Notes: generated by a model not told the origin, from the letters alone. A stretch of DNA of 64,000 nucleotides from Geothrix sp. (GCA_030681515.1 JAUXSE010000056.1:124001-188000); one strand, 5' to 3'. Shown: positions 24,221 to 41,808, numbered from the stretch's first letter. Numbers and translations: made by a program.

Positions 24221-25837
24221 TCAGTCGTAGATCTCGGCGCTGGACAGGAAGCCCGCCCCGGCGCCACCGGTGATGAGTGCTTTCCCGTCCTGGAGGACCG
24301 TGGCGGTATGCGCCTGGCGCCCGGTGGTCATGCTCCCCGTGGCGGTGAAGAGACCGGTGGCGGGGTCGTACAGCTCCGCCGAGGAGAGCAGGAGGGCGGG
24401 CGACCCCGAGCCGATCCCGCCCGCCACCAGCACCATCCCCGTGGGGAGGAGCGTGGCCGCGTGCAGACGGACCCGGATGTCCAGGAGGTTTCCAGTGGCG
24501 GCGAAGGTGCCGGTGGCCGGGTCGTACAGCTCGACGCTGGTGGTGGCCGCGCCGCCCACCACCAGCACCCGGCCATCGGGCAGGACCGTGGCGGAATGGT
24601 AGGACCGGGGAACCGCCATCGTTCCGGTGGCGGTGAAGGTCTCCGTGGCGGGATCGTAGCGTTCGGCGGTGGCCAGTGCGGTGGTTTCGAAGCCCCCGGC
24701 GATGAGGATCTGGCCGTCGCCCAGCAGCGTGGCGGTATGGACGGCCCGGGCCGTGAGGGGCGCATGGGCCGTGGCCGTGAAGACGCCCGTGGCCGGATCG
24801 TACAGTTCGGCGCTGGCGAGGTAGGTGCTCAGGGTGCGCCCGGCGACGAACAGGACCTGGCCGTCCGGCAGCAGGGTGGCGCTGTGGTCGGACCTCGCCG
24901 CGAGGAGGCTCCCGGTGGCCGTGAAGCTCCCCGTGGCGGGATCATAGATCTCGGCGCTGGCAAGGACGGTGCTGTAGCTGGTGCCACCGGCGATGAGCAC
25001 CTGGCCGCTGGGCAGCAGGGTGGCGCTGTGGAATTCCCGCGGGGTGGCGAGACTGCCGGTGGGGCTGAAGGTCCCCGCGACGGGATCGTACAACTCCGCG
25101 GTGCCGAGAGGGGTCCCATTGAAGCCCCCCGCGATCAGCACCTTGCCACTGGGCAGCAGGGTGGCCGTGTGGGAGGCCCGGGCGGCGGCGAGGCTGCCGG
25201 TGGCGGTGAAGAGGCCAGGGCCCGCGGTGCTGAGCACGATGAGGGTCGCGCTGGCGCTGGTGACGCTGCCACCGAAGGCATCGGAGACCTGCACGCTGAA
25301 GGCCGTGCCGCTGTCGGCCAGCGCCGCAGTGGGCGTGGTGTAGTCGGCGGCCAGGGCCCCGGGGATGGTGAGGCCATCCTGCAGCCACTGGTAGCTGAGG
25401 GTCCCCAGGCCGGCGGCAATGACCTTGAAGGTGGCCGTCTGGCCCACGAGGATGGACTGGTTCGCGGGCTGAGCGGTGATGGTGATGGCCGGCGCATTCA
25501 CGGTGAGGCTGAGGGTGGCCGTGGTGCTGCCCGTGCTGTTGGTCCCGGTCACGGTGTAGCTGGCGGCGGCGGTGACGGTAGTGGGGATGCCTGAGATCAC
25601 GCCCGAGGCGGGATCCAGGCCGAGCCCGGCGGGCAGCGCGGGGCTCACGGCGTAGGACGCGATGGCACCGCCGCTGTGGGTGGGGCTGTTCGCGGGGATG
25701 GCAATGCCCACGATGTAGACAGCGGGGTTGGCGGGGTAGGCGAGGGCGCTGGGGGCTTCGACGACCTCCTTGCAGCTGAGCCCCAGCAGCGCCAGACCGA
25801 GGAACATTGCCGACCATCCACGACCAAAAACACGCAT
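24221..25837 (-). CDS. Exported kelch-repeat protein with Ig-like domains
   Basis: 538 residues from ATG 25837 (GAGGTGG upstream). An N-terminal signal with a possible lipoprotein cysteine ([11 protein letters not shown]) is followed by a putative-Ig (He_PIG) domain ([19 protein letters not shown]) and an Ig-like domain ([17 protein letters not shown]). Seven kelch units follow, each of the form RxxHxATLLPxGxVLIAGG...[15 protein letters not shown]. They should fold as one seven-bladed propeller resembling galactose-oxidase-type propellers. No catalytic residues are evident. The last unit stops right after AEIYD. It lies 60 bases after the cytochrome gene and so is probably co-transcribed with it. 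Confidence 0.9.
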   Translation of the reverse strand: MRVFGRGWSAMFLGLALLGLSCKEVVEAPSALAYPANPAVYIVGIAIPANSPTHSGGAIASYAVSPALPAGLGLDPASGVISGIPTTVTAAASYTVTGTNSTGSTTATLSLTVNAPAITITAQPANQSILVGQTATFKVIAAGLGTLSYQWLQDGLTIPGALAADYTTPTAALADSGTAFSVQVSDAFGGSVTSASATLIVLSTAGPGLFTATGSLAAARASHTATLLPSGKVLIAGGFNGTPLGTAELYDPVAGTFSPTGSLATPREFHSATLLPSGQVLIAGGTSYSTVLASAEIYDPATGSFTATGSLLAARSDHSATLLPDGQVLFVAGRTLSTYLASAELYDPATGVFTATAHAPLTARAVHTATLLGDGQILIAGGFETTALATAERYDPATETFTATGTMAVPRSYHSATVLPDGRVLVVGGAATTSVELYDPATGTFAATGNLLDIRVRLHAATLLPTGMVLVAGGIGSGSPALLLSSAELYDPATGLFTATGSMTTGRQAHTATVLQDGKALITGGAGAGFLSSAEIYD

Positions 25838-25897
25838 GACCACCTCAACCCGGAAAGAGAGTACTGGGGAGAAATGATAAAGCATATGGGCTGCTTC

Positions 25898-27616
25898 TCA
25901 GTGGACCACCCACTCGCTCTTGCGGACGAGTTTCGGTTCGGGGCCGGGGCTGAGCTGCATGAGATAGCAGCCCTTGGAGGCGTAGCGCTGGCCGGGGCCG
26001 AAGCTGAGCCGGAGAAAGTCCGGCAGGATGTGGTCGCGCTGCATGCCGAGGCGATCGAGCAGATTGTCCCGGTAGACATTGCGGTCCATCTCGATGAGCC
26101 CGGCCTGGAAGAGCTGGAGCAGGGCATAGGTCCGGGTGGAGATCCGCGTTTCGGGCTTGTGCCTGGAGAGCCCCGCGAGCAGCGAGTTCGCGTATCTGGA
26201 CACGGCCGGTTCGTCTTTGGGATCCCGGTACGGATAGGTGATCCAGGTGAAGGCGCGGGCCTTCTCGGGCAGGGCGTAGAGCTTCGTGCCAAGTTGGCGG
26301 GAGGACATGATGACGACCCCTGGGCGGTCCACCTCATCCGCCAGACCGTCGAGGGCGTCAAAGGTTCCGGCGGCGGTCCACAGCAGGACCGCGGTGGGTT
26401 TCTCCTGCTGGAGCATGGTGCGCAGGGAGGCGAGGCTCACCGTCTCCCCCTGCCCCAGACGGATCTCCTTCACCGCGCCCGCGCCCAGTTCCTGCCAGGT
26501 TTCGCGGAATCCCGCGGACAGGTCGCGTCCTTCGGGGCCGTCCTGGATGATCTGGAGGACGCGGCTGGCGGGAGCGGGATCCTCCAGGCCCCGGAGGTAG
26601 CGGGCGGCGGCCTGCCCTTCCTGGAAATAGCCCTTGGAGAAGTACTGGGTGTACCAGTCGGTGTCGGAGATCACGGGGAAGTCGGTGATGGGGAAGAGGC
26701 AGGGCAGCCGGCGGCTTTCGCAGAAGGTGTGGATGGGCTTCCAGTCGCCGTAGGAGATCCCGCCGAGCAGGGCGAAGACCGGTTCCTTGGCCAGGTGGGC
26801 CCCGAGCTGGGACGCCCAGGTATCGGACGGGCCCTTCAGGCGCCAGACCGAGAGGGCCAGTTTGCGGTAGGCGCCCCGCATCTCCTGCCCGCCAATGCTC
26901 ATGTACATGCGGGTGCCGAAGACGCTGGCATGGGCGTTGTGCCGGGCCACGAAGTTGTTCATGGGCACGAGCATGGCTTCCTGGTCCTCGGCGCTGACCT
27001 CATCCGTGATGACCGTGGCGACCCGGAGGGTGGTGGTATCCACCCCGGGGGATAGCTGGGCCGAAAGCGACCACAGGTAGTGGACCAGGATGGCCATGTC
27101 CGGATCCTTCAGATCGTAGCGGGGCATGACGGGATTCAGTTCGCGCCCTCCGGGATCGAGGCCGGTGCGGAGGACGTGGGCCAGGGACGCATCGGTGTAC
27201 GGCGGTCGCGCCGCGGGGGTCTGGACCCGGAGGCTCTTGCGCTCCTCGGGCGAGAGGTTCGGGTACTTCCGGTAGCGGGTCCGCCCAAGCTTGGTGCCAT
27301 TGGTCGGCAGGGTGACCACGCCGCCTTCGAAGGTCCCGAGGCCGCTCCGCACATGGCAGCTGACGCAGGTGAAGGCCGTGCCGGCCACGGGCACATCCCC
27401 GCTCACCACGGACTGCATGGGCTCGCCGGAAGGGAGGATGCCTTCGCGGTACATGCGCTCGCCCAGGGCCAGGGCCTTGTCGGCTGGCAGACCGGCCACG
27501 GTCTTGGGTTTGGCCTTCAAGGCCTTCTCCGGGGGAGCGGCAGCCAGGGACAGGGCCAGGAGGCACGCGATCGCGGCACCGCGTGCGAGGCCGGAAGTAA
27601 ACCCGGGCCCGCTCAC
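25898..27616 (-). CDS. Monohaem cytochrome c fused to a periplasmic (type 1) ligand-binding protein
   Basis: 572 residues from GTG 27616, which overlaps the SCO gene stop by four bases (GTGA). A signal sequence (GAAIACLLALSLAAAPP) is followed by a class I cytochrome c domain. It has CVSCH for haem attachment and a likely axial Met in NPVMPRYDLKDPDMA. From about residue 175 the protein continues as a Leu/Ile/Val-binding-type domain (VATVITDEVSAEDQEAML, ALLGGISYGDWKP, YFSKGYFQEGQAAARYL). No permease or ATPase genes accompany it, so it is more likely a redox or sensing component than a transporter part. The fusion is uncommon. Confidence 0.9.
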   Translation of the reverse strand: MSGPGFTSGLARGAAIACLLALSLAAAPPEKALKAKPKTVAGLPADKALALGERMYREGILPSGEPMQSVVSGDVPVAGTAFTCVSCHVRSGLGTFEGGVVTLPTNGTKLGRTRYRKYPNLSPEERKSLRVQTPAARPPYTDASLAHVLRTGLDPGGRELNPVMPRYDLKDPDMAILVHYLWSLSAQLSPGVDTTTLRVATVITDEVSAEDQEAMLVPMNNFVARHNAHASVFGTRMYMSIGGQEMRGAYRKLALSVWRLKGPSDTWASQLGAHLAKEPVFALLGGISYGDWKPIHTFCESRRLPCLFPITDFPVISDTDWYTQYFSKGYFQEGQAAARYLRGLEDPAPASRVLQIIQDGPEGRDLSAGFRETWQELGAGAVKEIRLGQGETVSLASLRTMLQQEKPTAVLLWTAAGTFDALDGLADEVDRPGVVIMSSRQLGTKLYALPEKARAFTWITYPYRDPKDEPAVSRYANSLLAGLSRHKPETRISTRTYALLQLFQAGLIEMDRNVYRDNLLDRLGMQRDHILPDFLRLSFGPGQRYASKGCYLMQLSPGPEPKLVRKSEWVVH

Positions 27617-28191
27617 AGGATCCCCACCTTGCGGCACTCGGCCACGAATTCGGAGGAGCTCATGAGACCGAAAATCCTGATCCATTTCCCGGTCTTCGGA
27701 TCCCGGATGAGCGTCAGGGGGTAGTGGGACATCTTGTTGGGGATGTAGGCGTTGAAGGCGCGCATGGCCTTGTCTATGTCCTCGCGCTGGCCGGTGAAGA
27801 AATCCCATCCGGGCCTGGCCCGGTACCGCTTGAGGTAGTCGCGCATCACCTTGGGGGTATCGTTTTCGGGATCAATGGAGATGGAGACCAGGTGGACCTT
27901 CGGGGCGCCGGGAGGCAGCTTCGCCTGGAGGTTGGCGTAGCCCGCGGACAGGACGGGGCAGATGGTGGTGCAGGTGCCGAAGATGAAATCCACGATGACG
28001 GGCTCGCCGGATTCAAGCATGGCCTTGAGCTTCACCTTGGCCCCGTCCTGGTTCACCAGCGTCACGTCGGGCACCGTGTAGCTTTCCACGGTCCGCTTGA
28101 TGGGTGGGGGGGCCTGGGCGAGCAGTCCGCCGGGCGTGGCTGCCAAAAGGCCAAGGACCAGTCCGGCGAGGTGCCATGTGCGTGGGTTCAT
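27613..28191 (-). CDS. SCO1/SenC-family copper chaperone or thiol oxidoreductase
   Basis: 192 residues with a signal peptide (LAGLVLGLLAATPGGLLAQA). The thioredoxin-like fold has the Cu-binding pair FGTCTTICPVLS (CxxxC) and the distal His in SHYPLTLIRDP. SCO proteins deliver copper to oxidases. Here it is first in a putative operon ending in a multicopper oxidase, so copper loading of that enzyme is the natural hypothesis. The promoter must lie in the AT-rich divergent region 28.2-28.37 kb. Confidence 0.93.
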   Translation of the reverse strand: MNPRTWHLAGLVLGLLAATPGGLLAQAPPPIKRTVESYTVPDVTLVNQDGAKVKLKAMLESGEPVIVDFIFGTCTTICPVLSAGYANLQAKLPPGAPKVHLVSISIDPENDTPKVMRDYLKRYRARPGWDFFTGQREDIDKAMRAFNAYIPNKMSHYPLTLIRDPKTGKWIRIFGLMSSSEFVAECRKVGIL

Positions 28192-28286
28192 GCTTCGATC
28201 TCCCCGGGGCCTGCCGTGACAGATATCTCGGCCCAGCTTCTGGCCAGACCGTTAGACTGATTTTTCCATCAGACCATGGGTTCGCG

Positions 28287-28326
28287 CAAATCATGATTTG
28301 AAGATTTTATTCTATAAATATACAAA
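28287..28326. promoter_or_regulatory. Palindrome and promoter candidate between divergent SCO and ATPase genes
   Basis: CAAATCATGATTTG (28287-28300) is a perfect 14-bp palindrome. Its end overlaps a candidate -35 TTGAAG (28298-28303), with TACAAA (28321-28326) 17 bases on as -10 for the rightward ATPase gene. The whole 28.26-28.37 kb stretch is strikingly AT-rich and must also hold the leftward promoter of the SCO operon. Confidence 0.55.
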
Positions 28327-28365
28327 TAATGTAACTTCATTAATTCGCAATCCAATTGAAATATC

Positions 28366-29574
28366 ATGAATTCAAACTATACTCCAACCATGCACCCTCG
28401 TCGGCTCTCCCCCCAACTGCTGGATCGTGCCTCCCATTACCCCGTTGTCACCCTCACGGGGCCGCGCCAATCGGGAAAGACGACCCTCTGCCGGGCGCTG
28501 TTTCCCGAACTGCCCTACAGGTCCCTGGAGTCGCTGGATCATCGCAGGTTCGCACAGGAAGACCCCCGGGGCTTTCTGGAGGAGATCCCCGAAGGGGCGA
28601 TCCTGGATGAGATCCAGCGGGTGCCCGATCTGGTGTCCTATCTTCAGGAAGAAGTGGACCGCGATCCGCGACCGGGCCGATTCATCCTGACTGGAAGTGA
28701 GAACCTCTCCGTCAGCGCCACCGTTTCTCAATCCCTAGCCGGCAGATCGGCCCTGCTCACCCTGCTGCCGCTGAGCCTGGATGAACGCCAAGCCTTTCCA
28801 AACGCGCCCACGGATCTATGGACCAGCCTCCTGGCCGGTGGATACCCGCGCATTCCTGACCAGGGAATTCAACCTGGGGTGTGGCTGGGCGACTACGCCC
28901 GTACCTATGTGGAACGGGATGTCCGTCAGCTTCTACAGGTCTCGAATCTACGCATGTTCGAGACTTTCCTCTCCCTGGTGGCAGGCCGGACGGGGCAGGA
29001 ACTGAACGCCTCGAGCCTGAGCGGCGACGTCGGAGTATCGGTGAACACCATCCGTGCGTGGCTTTCCGTTCTTGAAGCCAGCTACCTCATCGTGCTCCTG
29101 CCGGCCTGGCATCCCAATCACCGGAAGCAGTCCATCAAAGCGCCCAAACTGCATTTCCTGGATTCAGGCCTCGCATGCCATCTCCTGGGCATCCAGACGG
29201 TTCAGCAATTGGCCATGCACCCTTTGCGGGGGGCGTTGTTTGAATCCTGGATGGTTTCAGAGGTAATGAAAGCCCGTCTTCATGCAGGACGTCCGGCGCG
29301 GATGTTTCATTACCGCGAAGCCAGAGGACCCGAGGTGGATCTCCTGGTCCAATCCGAGGCCGGATGGATCCTTGCCGAGGCGAAGTCGGGGGCGAGCGTG
29401 GACATGAGTTTCTTCCAGCCCATGGAGGCTCTGGCGAGCCGACTCTCCGAAGACAGCCCTGTGGAGCGGCGCCTGATCTACGGAGGGAGGGACTCCTACC
29501 GGCGCCAGCAGGTGGCGGTGACTGGATGGGCCCAAATCCAGGACCGGGCCTGGCAAGGCTTGAACCGCTGGTGA
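28366..29574 (+). CDS. AAA-family ATPase with DUF4143 domain
   Basis: 402 residues. Walker A GPRQSGKTT and Walker B GAILDEIQ belong to the AAA_14 domain, with the sensor-like FILTGSEN. The C-terminal DUF4143 half has LLAGGYPRI, YVERDVRQLL and the nuclease-like ARGPEVDLLV...WILAEAKS pattern. These common bacterial proteins are of uncertain role, often on mobile or defence-associated DNA. Two ATG starts are possible, 28366 and 28390; neither has a good Shine-Dalgarno. It is divergent from the SCO operon and convergent with rpoC. Confidence 0.9.
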   Translation: MNSNYTPTMHPRRLSPQLLDRASHYPVVTLTGPRQSGKTTLCRALFPELPYRSLESLDHRRFAQEDPRGFLEEIPEGAILDEIQRVPDLVSYLQEEVDRDPRPGRFILTGSENLSVSATVSQSLAGRSALLTLLPLSLDERQAFPNAPTDLWTSLLAGGYPRIPDQGIQPGVWLGDYARTYVERDVRQLLQVSNLRMFETFLSLVAGRTGQELNASSLSGDVGVSVNTIRAWLSVLEASYLIVLLPAWHPNHRKQSIKAPKLHFLDSGLACHLLGIQTVQQLAMHPLRGALFESWMVSEVMKARLHAGRPARMFHYREARGPEVDLLVQSEAGWILAEAKSGASVDMSFFQPMEALASRLSEDSPVERRLIYGGRDSYRRQQVAVTGWAQIQDRAWQGLNRW

Positions 29575-29588
29575 TATACGGCTGAATG

Positions 29589-29615
29589 AAAAACGGCCCG
29601 CCGAAGCGGGCCGTT
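29589..29615 (-). terminator. Intrinsic terminator of rpoC (possibly bidirectional)
   Basis: 10-bp perfect stem (29592-29601 with 29606-29615) and a CGAA tetraloop. On the minus strand it is followed by a T-rich stretch. It lies 18 bases past the rpoC stop and also about 15 bases past the convergent ATPase gene. Confidence 0.88.
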
Positions 29616-29633
29616 CGGGGTGCAGCGGACGGA

Positions 29634-33872
<4,239 letters not shown>

Positions 33873-33914
33873 GGGGACCTCTCAGGATTCGTCGGAAACG
33901 GATGCGGAAGGAGA

Positions 33915-38306
<4,392 letters not shown>

Positions 38307-38615
38307 GGTTCGCTCCAGATGACGTTGGCGGAACCTTCTATGGACGGCCCGCCGCACGGGATTTCACAGCTGCGGGCCTTGAGCAAAGACGGCTTTGTCC
38401 CAGGGCCATGGCCCCGGAACGGAATCACATGCGATGGTGCGGGATGCCCCTGTACACGCCAGCGGCCACCTCGCCACCCCGTGGTGGAAGGTGTGGCCCT
38501 GAGATGATGTTGGCGCTGCGGCGGACGGCTTTTCGCAACCAGGGGCCTTTGCAGGGGCGGAGGTCCGTACGGGGGTCCGAACGGAAGGAATAATCGTACC
38601 ATATCCAGACACAAC

Positions 38616-38654
38616 CGCAAAGCGGAAGGTGCGGGACGCACCCTACGCTTTGCG
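38616..38654 (-). promoter_or_regulatory. rplL-rpoB intergenic hairpin (attenuator or processing site)
   Basis: CGCAAAGCG (38616-38624) pairs with 38646-38654, and GGTGCG (38628-38633) pairs with 38637-38642, with a small symmetric internal loop. It stands 18 bases after rplL in the 366-base gap before rpoB, where E. coli has its attenuator and RNase III site. A 15-bp palindrome TTATTTCTGAAATAA (38655-38669) abuts it. A weak promoter-like pair (TTTGCG, 17 bases, TACGAT) overlaps it on the minus strand. The rest of the gap shows nothing recognisable. Confidence 0.6.
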
Positions 38655-38672
38655 TTATTTCTGAAATAAAAG

Positions 38673-39050
38673 CTACTTGACTTCGACCTTGGCGCCGGCC
38701 GCTTCGAGCTTTTCCTTGACCTTGGCGGCCTCTTCCTTGGTGACGCCTTCCTTGACGGCCTTGGGGGCGCCGTCCACCAGATCCTTGGCTTCCTTGAGGC
38801 CCAGGCCGGCGACGAGCTCGCGGACCGCCTTGATGACGTTCAGCTTGTTGGCGCCAGCCTCAAGCAGGATGACGTCGAACTCGGTCTGCTCTTCGACAGC
38901 GGCGGCCGGGGCGGCACCGCCAGCGGCGGGAGCGGCCATGGCGGCGGCGGAGACACCGAAGCGGTCCTCGAGGGCCTTGACCAGATTGGCCAGGTCGAGC
39001 ACGGTCATGGTTTCGATTTCAGCGATGAGTTGATCAGCAGTGAGAGCCAT
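38673..39050 (-). CDS. rplL: 50S ribosomal protein L7/L12
   Basis: 125 residues. N-terminal dimerisation part ([20 protein letters not shown]), an Ala/Gly-rich hinge, and the C-terminal factor-binding domain with [21 protein letters not shown] strong AGGAGG site precedes the ATG. Forms the ribosomal stalk with L10. Confidence 0.98.
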   Translation of the reverse strand: MALTADQLIAEIETMTVLDLANLVKALEDRFGVSAAAMAAPAAGGAAPAAAVEEQTEFDVILLEAGANKLNVIKAVRELVAGLGLKEAKDLVDGAPKAVKEGVTKEEAAKVKEKLEAAGAKVEVK

Positions 39051-39099
39051 GATGGCCTCCTAAATGTGAAACGAGGTTGTGGATGCGGGGTTGAATGGG

Positions 39100-39588
39100 C
39101 TACTCGCCGGCCTTCTGCTTGCGGATGCCTTCGAGGACGACCGCCAGACCGGAGATGGGATAGATCATGAGGTAGAGCAGCTTGGCGATCAACACGTCGC
39201 GACTCGGCAGCTCGGCAAGAACCTTGAGCTGCTGGGCGTTGATCAGCTTGCCATCCATGATGCCGGCCTTGAAGGTCGCGGCGGGATTGTCCTTCAGGAA
39301 GCCGTTGACGGCCTTGGCCAGAGCGACGACATCGTCGCTGGTGGTGGCAATGGCGCTGGATCCCTTGAAGGAACCGCCCAGGGCCTCGAAGGAGGTGTCC
39401 TTCACGGCCAGGCGGAGCAGGGTGTTCTTGCTGACGCGGTACTGGGCCTTGCTCTCGCGGACGCTCTTGCGGAAGGCGGTGTCCTTCTCGACCACGAGGC
39501 CCTTGAATTCGATCACGACCGCCGAGGTGGCGGACGCGAAGGTTTCCTTGAGCACGGCGACTTCAGCGAATTTCTGGGTCTTTTCCAT
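39100..39588 (-). CDS. rplJ: 50S ribosomal protein L10
   Basis: 162 residues from ATG 39588 ([13 protein letters not shown]); a GTG/ATG further upstream is not needed. [16 protein letters not shown] is the conserved rRNA-binding core and the C-terminal helix holds the L7/L12 dimers. Only ten bases separate it from rplA, so the E. coli-style long L10 leader is absent here. Confidence 0.98.
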   Translation of the reverse strand: MEKTQKFAEVAVLKETFASATSAVVIEFKGLVVEKDTAFRKSVRESKAQYRVSKNTLLRLAVKDTSFEALGGSFKGSSAIATTSDDVVALAKAVNGFLKDNPAATFKAGIMDGKLINAQQLKVLAELPSRDVLIAKLLYLMIYPISGLAVVLEGIRKQKAGE

Positions 39589-39598
39589 GGTCAGCCCC

Positions 39599-40288
39599 CT
39601 ACTTCTCAACGGTGGTGTTGAGGGTGACGGAGGGGCCCATGGTGGAGGCGATGTACATCGTCTTCACGTATTTGCCCTTCGCCGTGGCCGGCTTGGCCCT
39701 GTGGACGGCATCAATGAGCGCCTTGGCGTTCTCTTCCAGCTTCTCGACGCCGAAGGAGAGCTTGCCGACGGGCGCGTGGATGATGCCGGTCTTGTCAACG
39801 CGGTATTCCACCTTCCCGGCCTTGATCTCCCGGATGGCCTTGACCACGTCGAAGGTCACGGTTCCGGTCTTGGGATTGGGCATGAGGCCCCGGGGACCGA
39901 GAACCTTGCCCAGTCGGCCGACGCCCTTCATCATGTCGGGGGTCGCGACCAGGGCATCGAAATCGAGGAATCCGCCGGCGATCTTCTCGACCAGCTCATC
40001 CCCGCCCACGATCTCGGCGCCCGCGGCTTCCGCTTCCTTGATCTTCTCGCCACCGGCGATCACCGCCACACGCATGGTCTTGCCCGTTCCGTGGGGCAGG
40101 ACGATGGTGCCGCGGACCATCTGGTCCGCGTGCCGGGGATCCACACCGAGCCGCATGTGGACTTCCACCGTTTCGTCGAACTTGGCGTAGGCCGTGTCCT
40201 TGACGACGGTGAGAGCGTCCTTCAGCTCGTAGGGGCGATCTTCGATCTTGGCCGCGGCAGCCCGGTACTTCTTTCCAGGTTTTGCCAT
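39599..40288 (-). CDS. rplA: 50S ribosomal protein L1
   Basis: 229 residues with the usual KYRAAAAKI opening, [20 protein letters not shown] and [15 protein letters not shown]. It binds 23S rRNA at the L1 stalk and in many bacteria represses its own operon. A hairpin lies upstream, between rplK and this gene. Confidence 0.98.
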   Translation of the reverse strand: MAKPGKKYRAAAAKIEDRPYELKDALTVVKDTAYAKFDETVEVHMRLGVDPRHADQMVRGTIVLPHGTGKTMRVAVIAGGEKIKEAEAAGAEIVGGDELVEKIAGGFLDFDALVATPDMMKGVGRLGKVLGPRGLMPNPKTGTVTFDVVKAIREIKAGKVEYRVDKTGIIHAPVGKLSFGVEKLEENAKALIDAVHRAKPATAKGKYVKTMYIASTMGPSVTLNTTVEK

Positions 40289-40386
40289 GTTGGCTCCATT
40301 CGAACAATCTCCCGCGATGACGGTCGCGGTGGCCGGGATCGCCGCACGTCGCGGCTCTCCAACAAAAACAAAATGCAGGAAAGAGG

Positions 40387-40413
40387 TTCGCGCGGGTTCG
40401 GGACCCGCGCGAA
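40387..40413 (-). other. Hairpin between rplK and rplA
   Basis: 11-bp perfect stem (40387-40397 with 40403-40413), five-base loop, starting six bases after the rplK stop. On the minus strand TTTTT precedes rather than follows it, so it is a poor terminator. It may act in mRNA processing or L1 autoregulation. Confidence 0.5.
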
Positions 40414-40418
40414 AAAGA

Positions 40419-40850
40419 TCAGTCGATGACTTCGACGCCCATGGAGCGTGCGGAACCGGCGATGGAACGGACGGCGGCTTCGAGGCTGCCGGCGGTGAGA
40501 TCGGGCATTTTCACCTTGGCGATCTCGGCGAGCTGGGCCCTGGTGATCTTGCCGACCTTCTCCTTGTTGGGCGTGGCGCTGCCCTTTTCCAGGCCGAGCT
40601 TCTTCATGATCAGCACGGCGGCGGGGGGGGTCTTCAGGATGAAGCTGAAGCTGCGGTCGGCGTAGACGGTGATGACGACGGGAAGGGTGGTGCCCTTCTC
40701 GACGGAGCCCACGGACTTCGCGTTGAACTGCTTCACGAACTCCATGATGTTGACGCCGTGCTGGCCCAGGGCCGGACCCACGGGAGGGGCCGGCGTGGCC
40801 GAGCCCGCAGGCAGCTGCAGCTTGATGTAGCCAGTGATCTTCTTTGCCAT
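40419..40850 (-). CDS. rplK: 50S ribosomal protein L11
   Basis: 143 residues. The N-terminal proline-rich [20 protein letters not shown] (thiostrepton-site domain) and the C-terminal 23S rRNA-binding [19 protein letters not shown] are both standard. 118 bases separate it from nusG. It controls GTPase-centre function and RelA activation. Confidence 0.98.
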   Translation of the reverse strand: MAKKITGYIKLQLPAGSATPAPPVGPALGQHGVNIMEFVKQFNAKSVGSVEKGTTLPVVITVYADRSFSFILKTPPAAVLIMKKLGLEKGSATPNKEKVGKITRAQLAEIAKVKMPDLTAGSLEAAVRSIAGSARSMGVEVID

Positions 40851-40956
40851 GTCTTGTTCCTCGTTCCTGCAGCGGATTCCAGCGAATGCCAGCGACTGCT
40901 GCCTTGGTGGGCGGGCGGCGGGATTGCCGCGAACGCCAGGTTGTCTCTTTTCCTAA

Positions 40957-40980
40957 CGAAAAACGCGCTAGCGTTTTTCG
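40957..40980 (-). terminator. Hairpin across the nusG stop codon
   Basis: CGAAAAACGC (40957-40966) pairs perfectly with GCGTTTTTCG (40971-40980), loop GCTA. The nusG stop lies in the loop (40968-40970). The descending arm is T-rich but no long T run follows, so partial termination or mRNA protection before rplK is likely. Confidence 0.45.
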
Positions 40981-41600
40981 ACTTGGATGAAGTCGAGCTC
41001 CACGGGGGTGCTGCGACCGAACACCGTCACCAGCACCTTGATGGTGGAGCGCTCTTCGTGGATCTCGTCCACATCCCCTTCGAAATTGGCGAAGGGGCCA
41101 TCAATGATACGGACCTTTTCGCCCTTCTCAAAGTGGTATTTGGGCTTGGGCTTCTCCTGGGTCTCTTCCGTGTGGTGCATGATCTGGCGGACTTCCTCGT
41201 CCGTCAGGGGCGTGGGCCGCTTCTTGTTGGCCCCCACGAAGCTCGTGACCTTCGGCGTGTTCCGCACGAGGTGCCAGTCGGCGTCGGCCATTTCCACGGA
41301 GCCGTCGGGCTTGCGCTCCACCTGGATCTGCACCAGCAGATAGCCGGGGAACGACTTGCGCTTCTTGACGACGCGCTCCTTCTTGCCGGACTTGGCGTCA
41401 ATCTTCATTTCCTCGTAGGTCTCCTCCGGGATCTGGATGTCCCCGAAGGTGCCATCGCGCTCCTCCATCTGGATGCGCTGGCGGAGATGCTCCAGCACCT
41501 TGGCTTCATAGCCGGAATAGGTGTGGATGATGAACCACTTGAGCTCACGGCCCTGGGGCTGAGCGGGGGATTCCTGGGGGGTGCTCACGAGATCGGTCAT
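40968..41600 (-). CDS. nusG: Transcription termination/antitermination factor NusG
   Basis: 210 residues, longer than the E. coli protein. The NGN domain opens KWFIIHTYSGYEAKVLEHLR, with a charged insertion (MKIDAKSGKKERVVKKRKSF) before FPGYLLVQI. The C-terminal KOW motif is EKVRIIDGPFANFEGDVDEI. It binds RNA polymerase beta' and couples it to Rho or ribosomal S10. Placed 13 bases after secE. Confidence 0.97.
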   Translation of the reverse strand: MTDLVSTPQESPAQPQGRELKWFIIHTYSGYEAKVLEHLRQRIQMEERDGTFGDIQIPEETYEEMKIDAKSGKKERVVKKRKSFPGYLLVQIQVERKPDGSVEMADADWHLVRNTPKVTSFVGANKKRPTPLTDEEVRQIMHHTEETQEKPKPKYHFEKGEKVRIIDGPFANFEGDVDEIHEERSTIKVLVTVFGRSTPVELDFIQVEKR

Positions 41601-41613
41601 GTCTGCCTCCGCT

Positions 41614-41808
41614 TCAGCGAGTCTTCATCCACAAGAACGCGAAGCCCTTGGAGAGGACCCAGTCCACGGACCAGAGATAGACCCCGACGAACACCGAGAC
41701 CACCACGACGGTCCAGGTGGAAGCCAGCACCTTCTCCTTGCTGGGCCAGTCCACGCGGTTGAGCTCGGCCGCAAGATCCTTGGCCTGTTGCTTGATGGCA
41801 CCGATCAC
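41614..41808 (-). CDS. secE: Protein translocase subunit SecE
   Basis: 64 residues from GTG 41808. The single-helix bacterial SecE pattern is clear: amphipathic ELNRVDWPSKEKVLASTWTV followed by the membrane segment VVVSVFVGVYLWSVDWVL. It clamps SecY in the Sec translocon. It sits between tRNA-Trp and nusG, as in most bacteria. Confidence 0.95.
   Translation of the reverse strand: MIGAIKQQAKDLAAELNRVDWPSKEKVLASTWTVVVVSVFVGVYLWSVDWVLSKGFAFLWMKTR

Noticed and set aside
38393-38615. Possible extra gene in the rplL-rpoB gap
   Set aside because: Short overlapping frames on both strands, none with a ribosome site or family resemblance.
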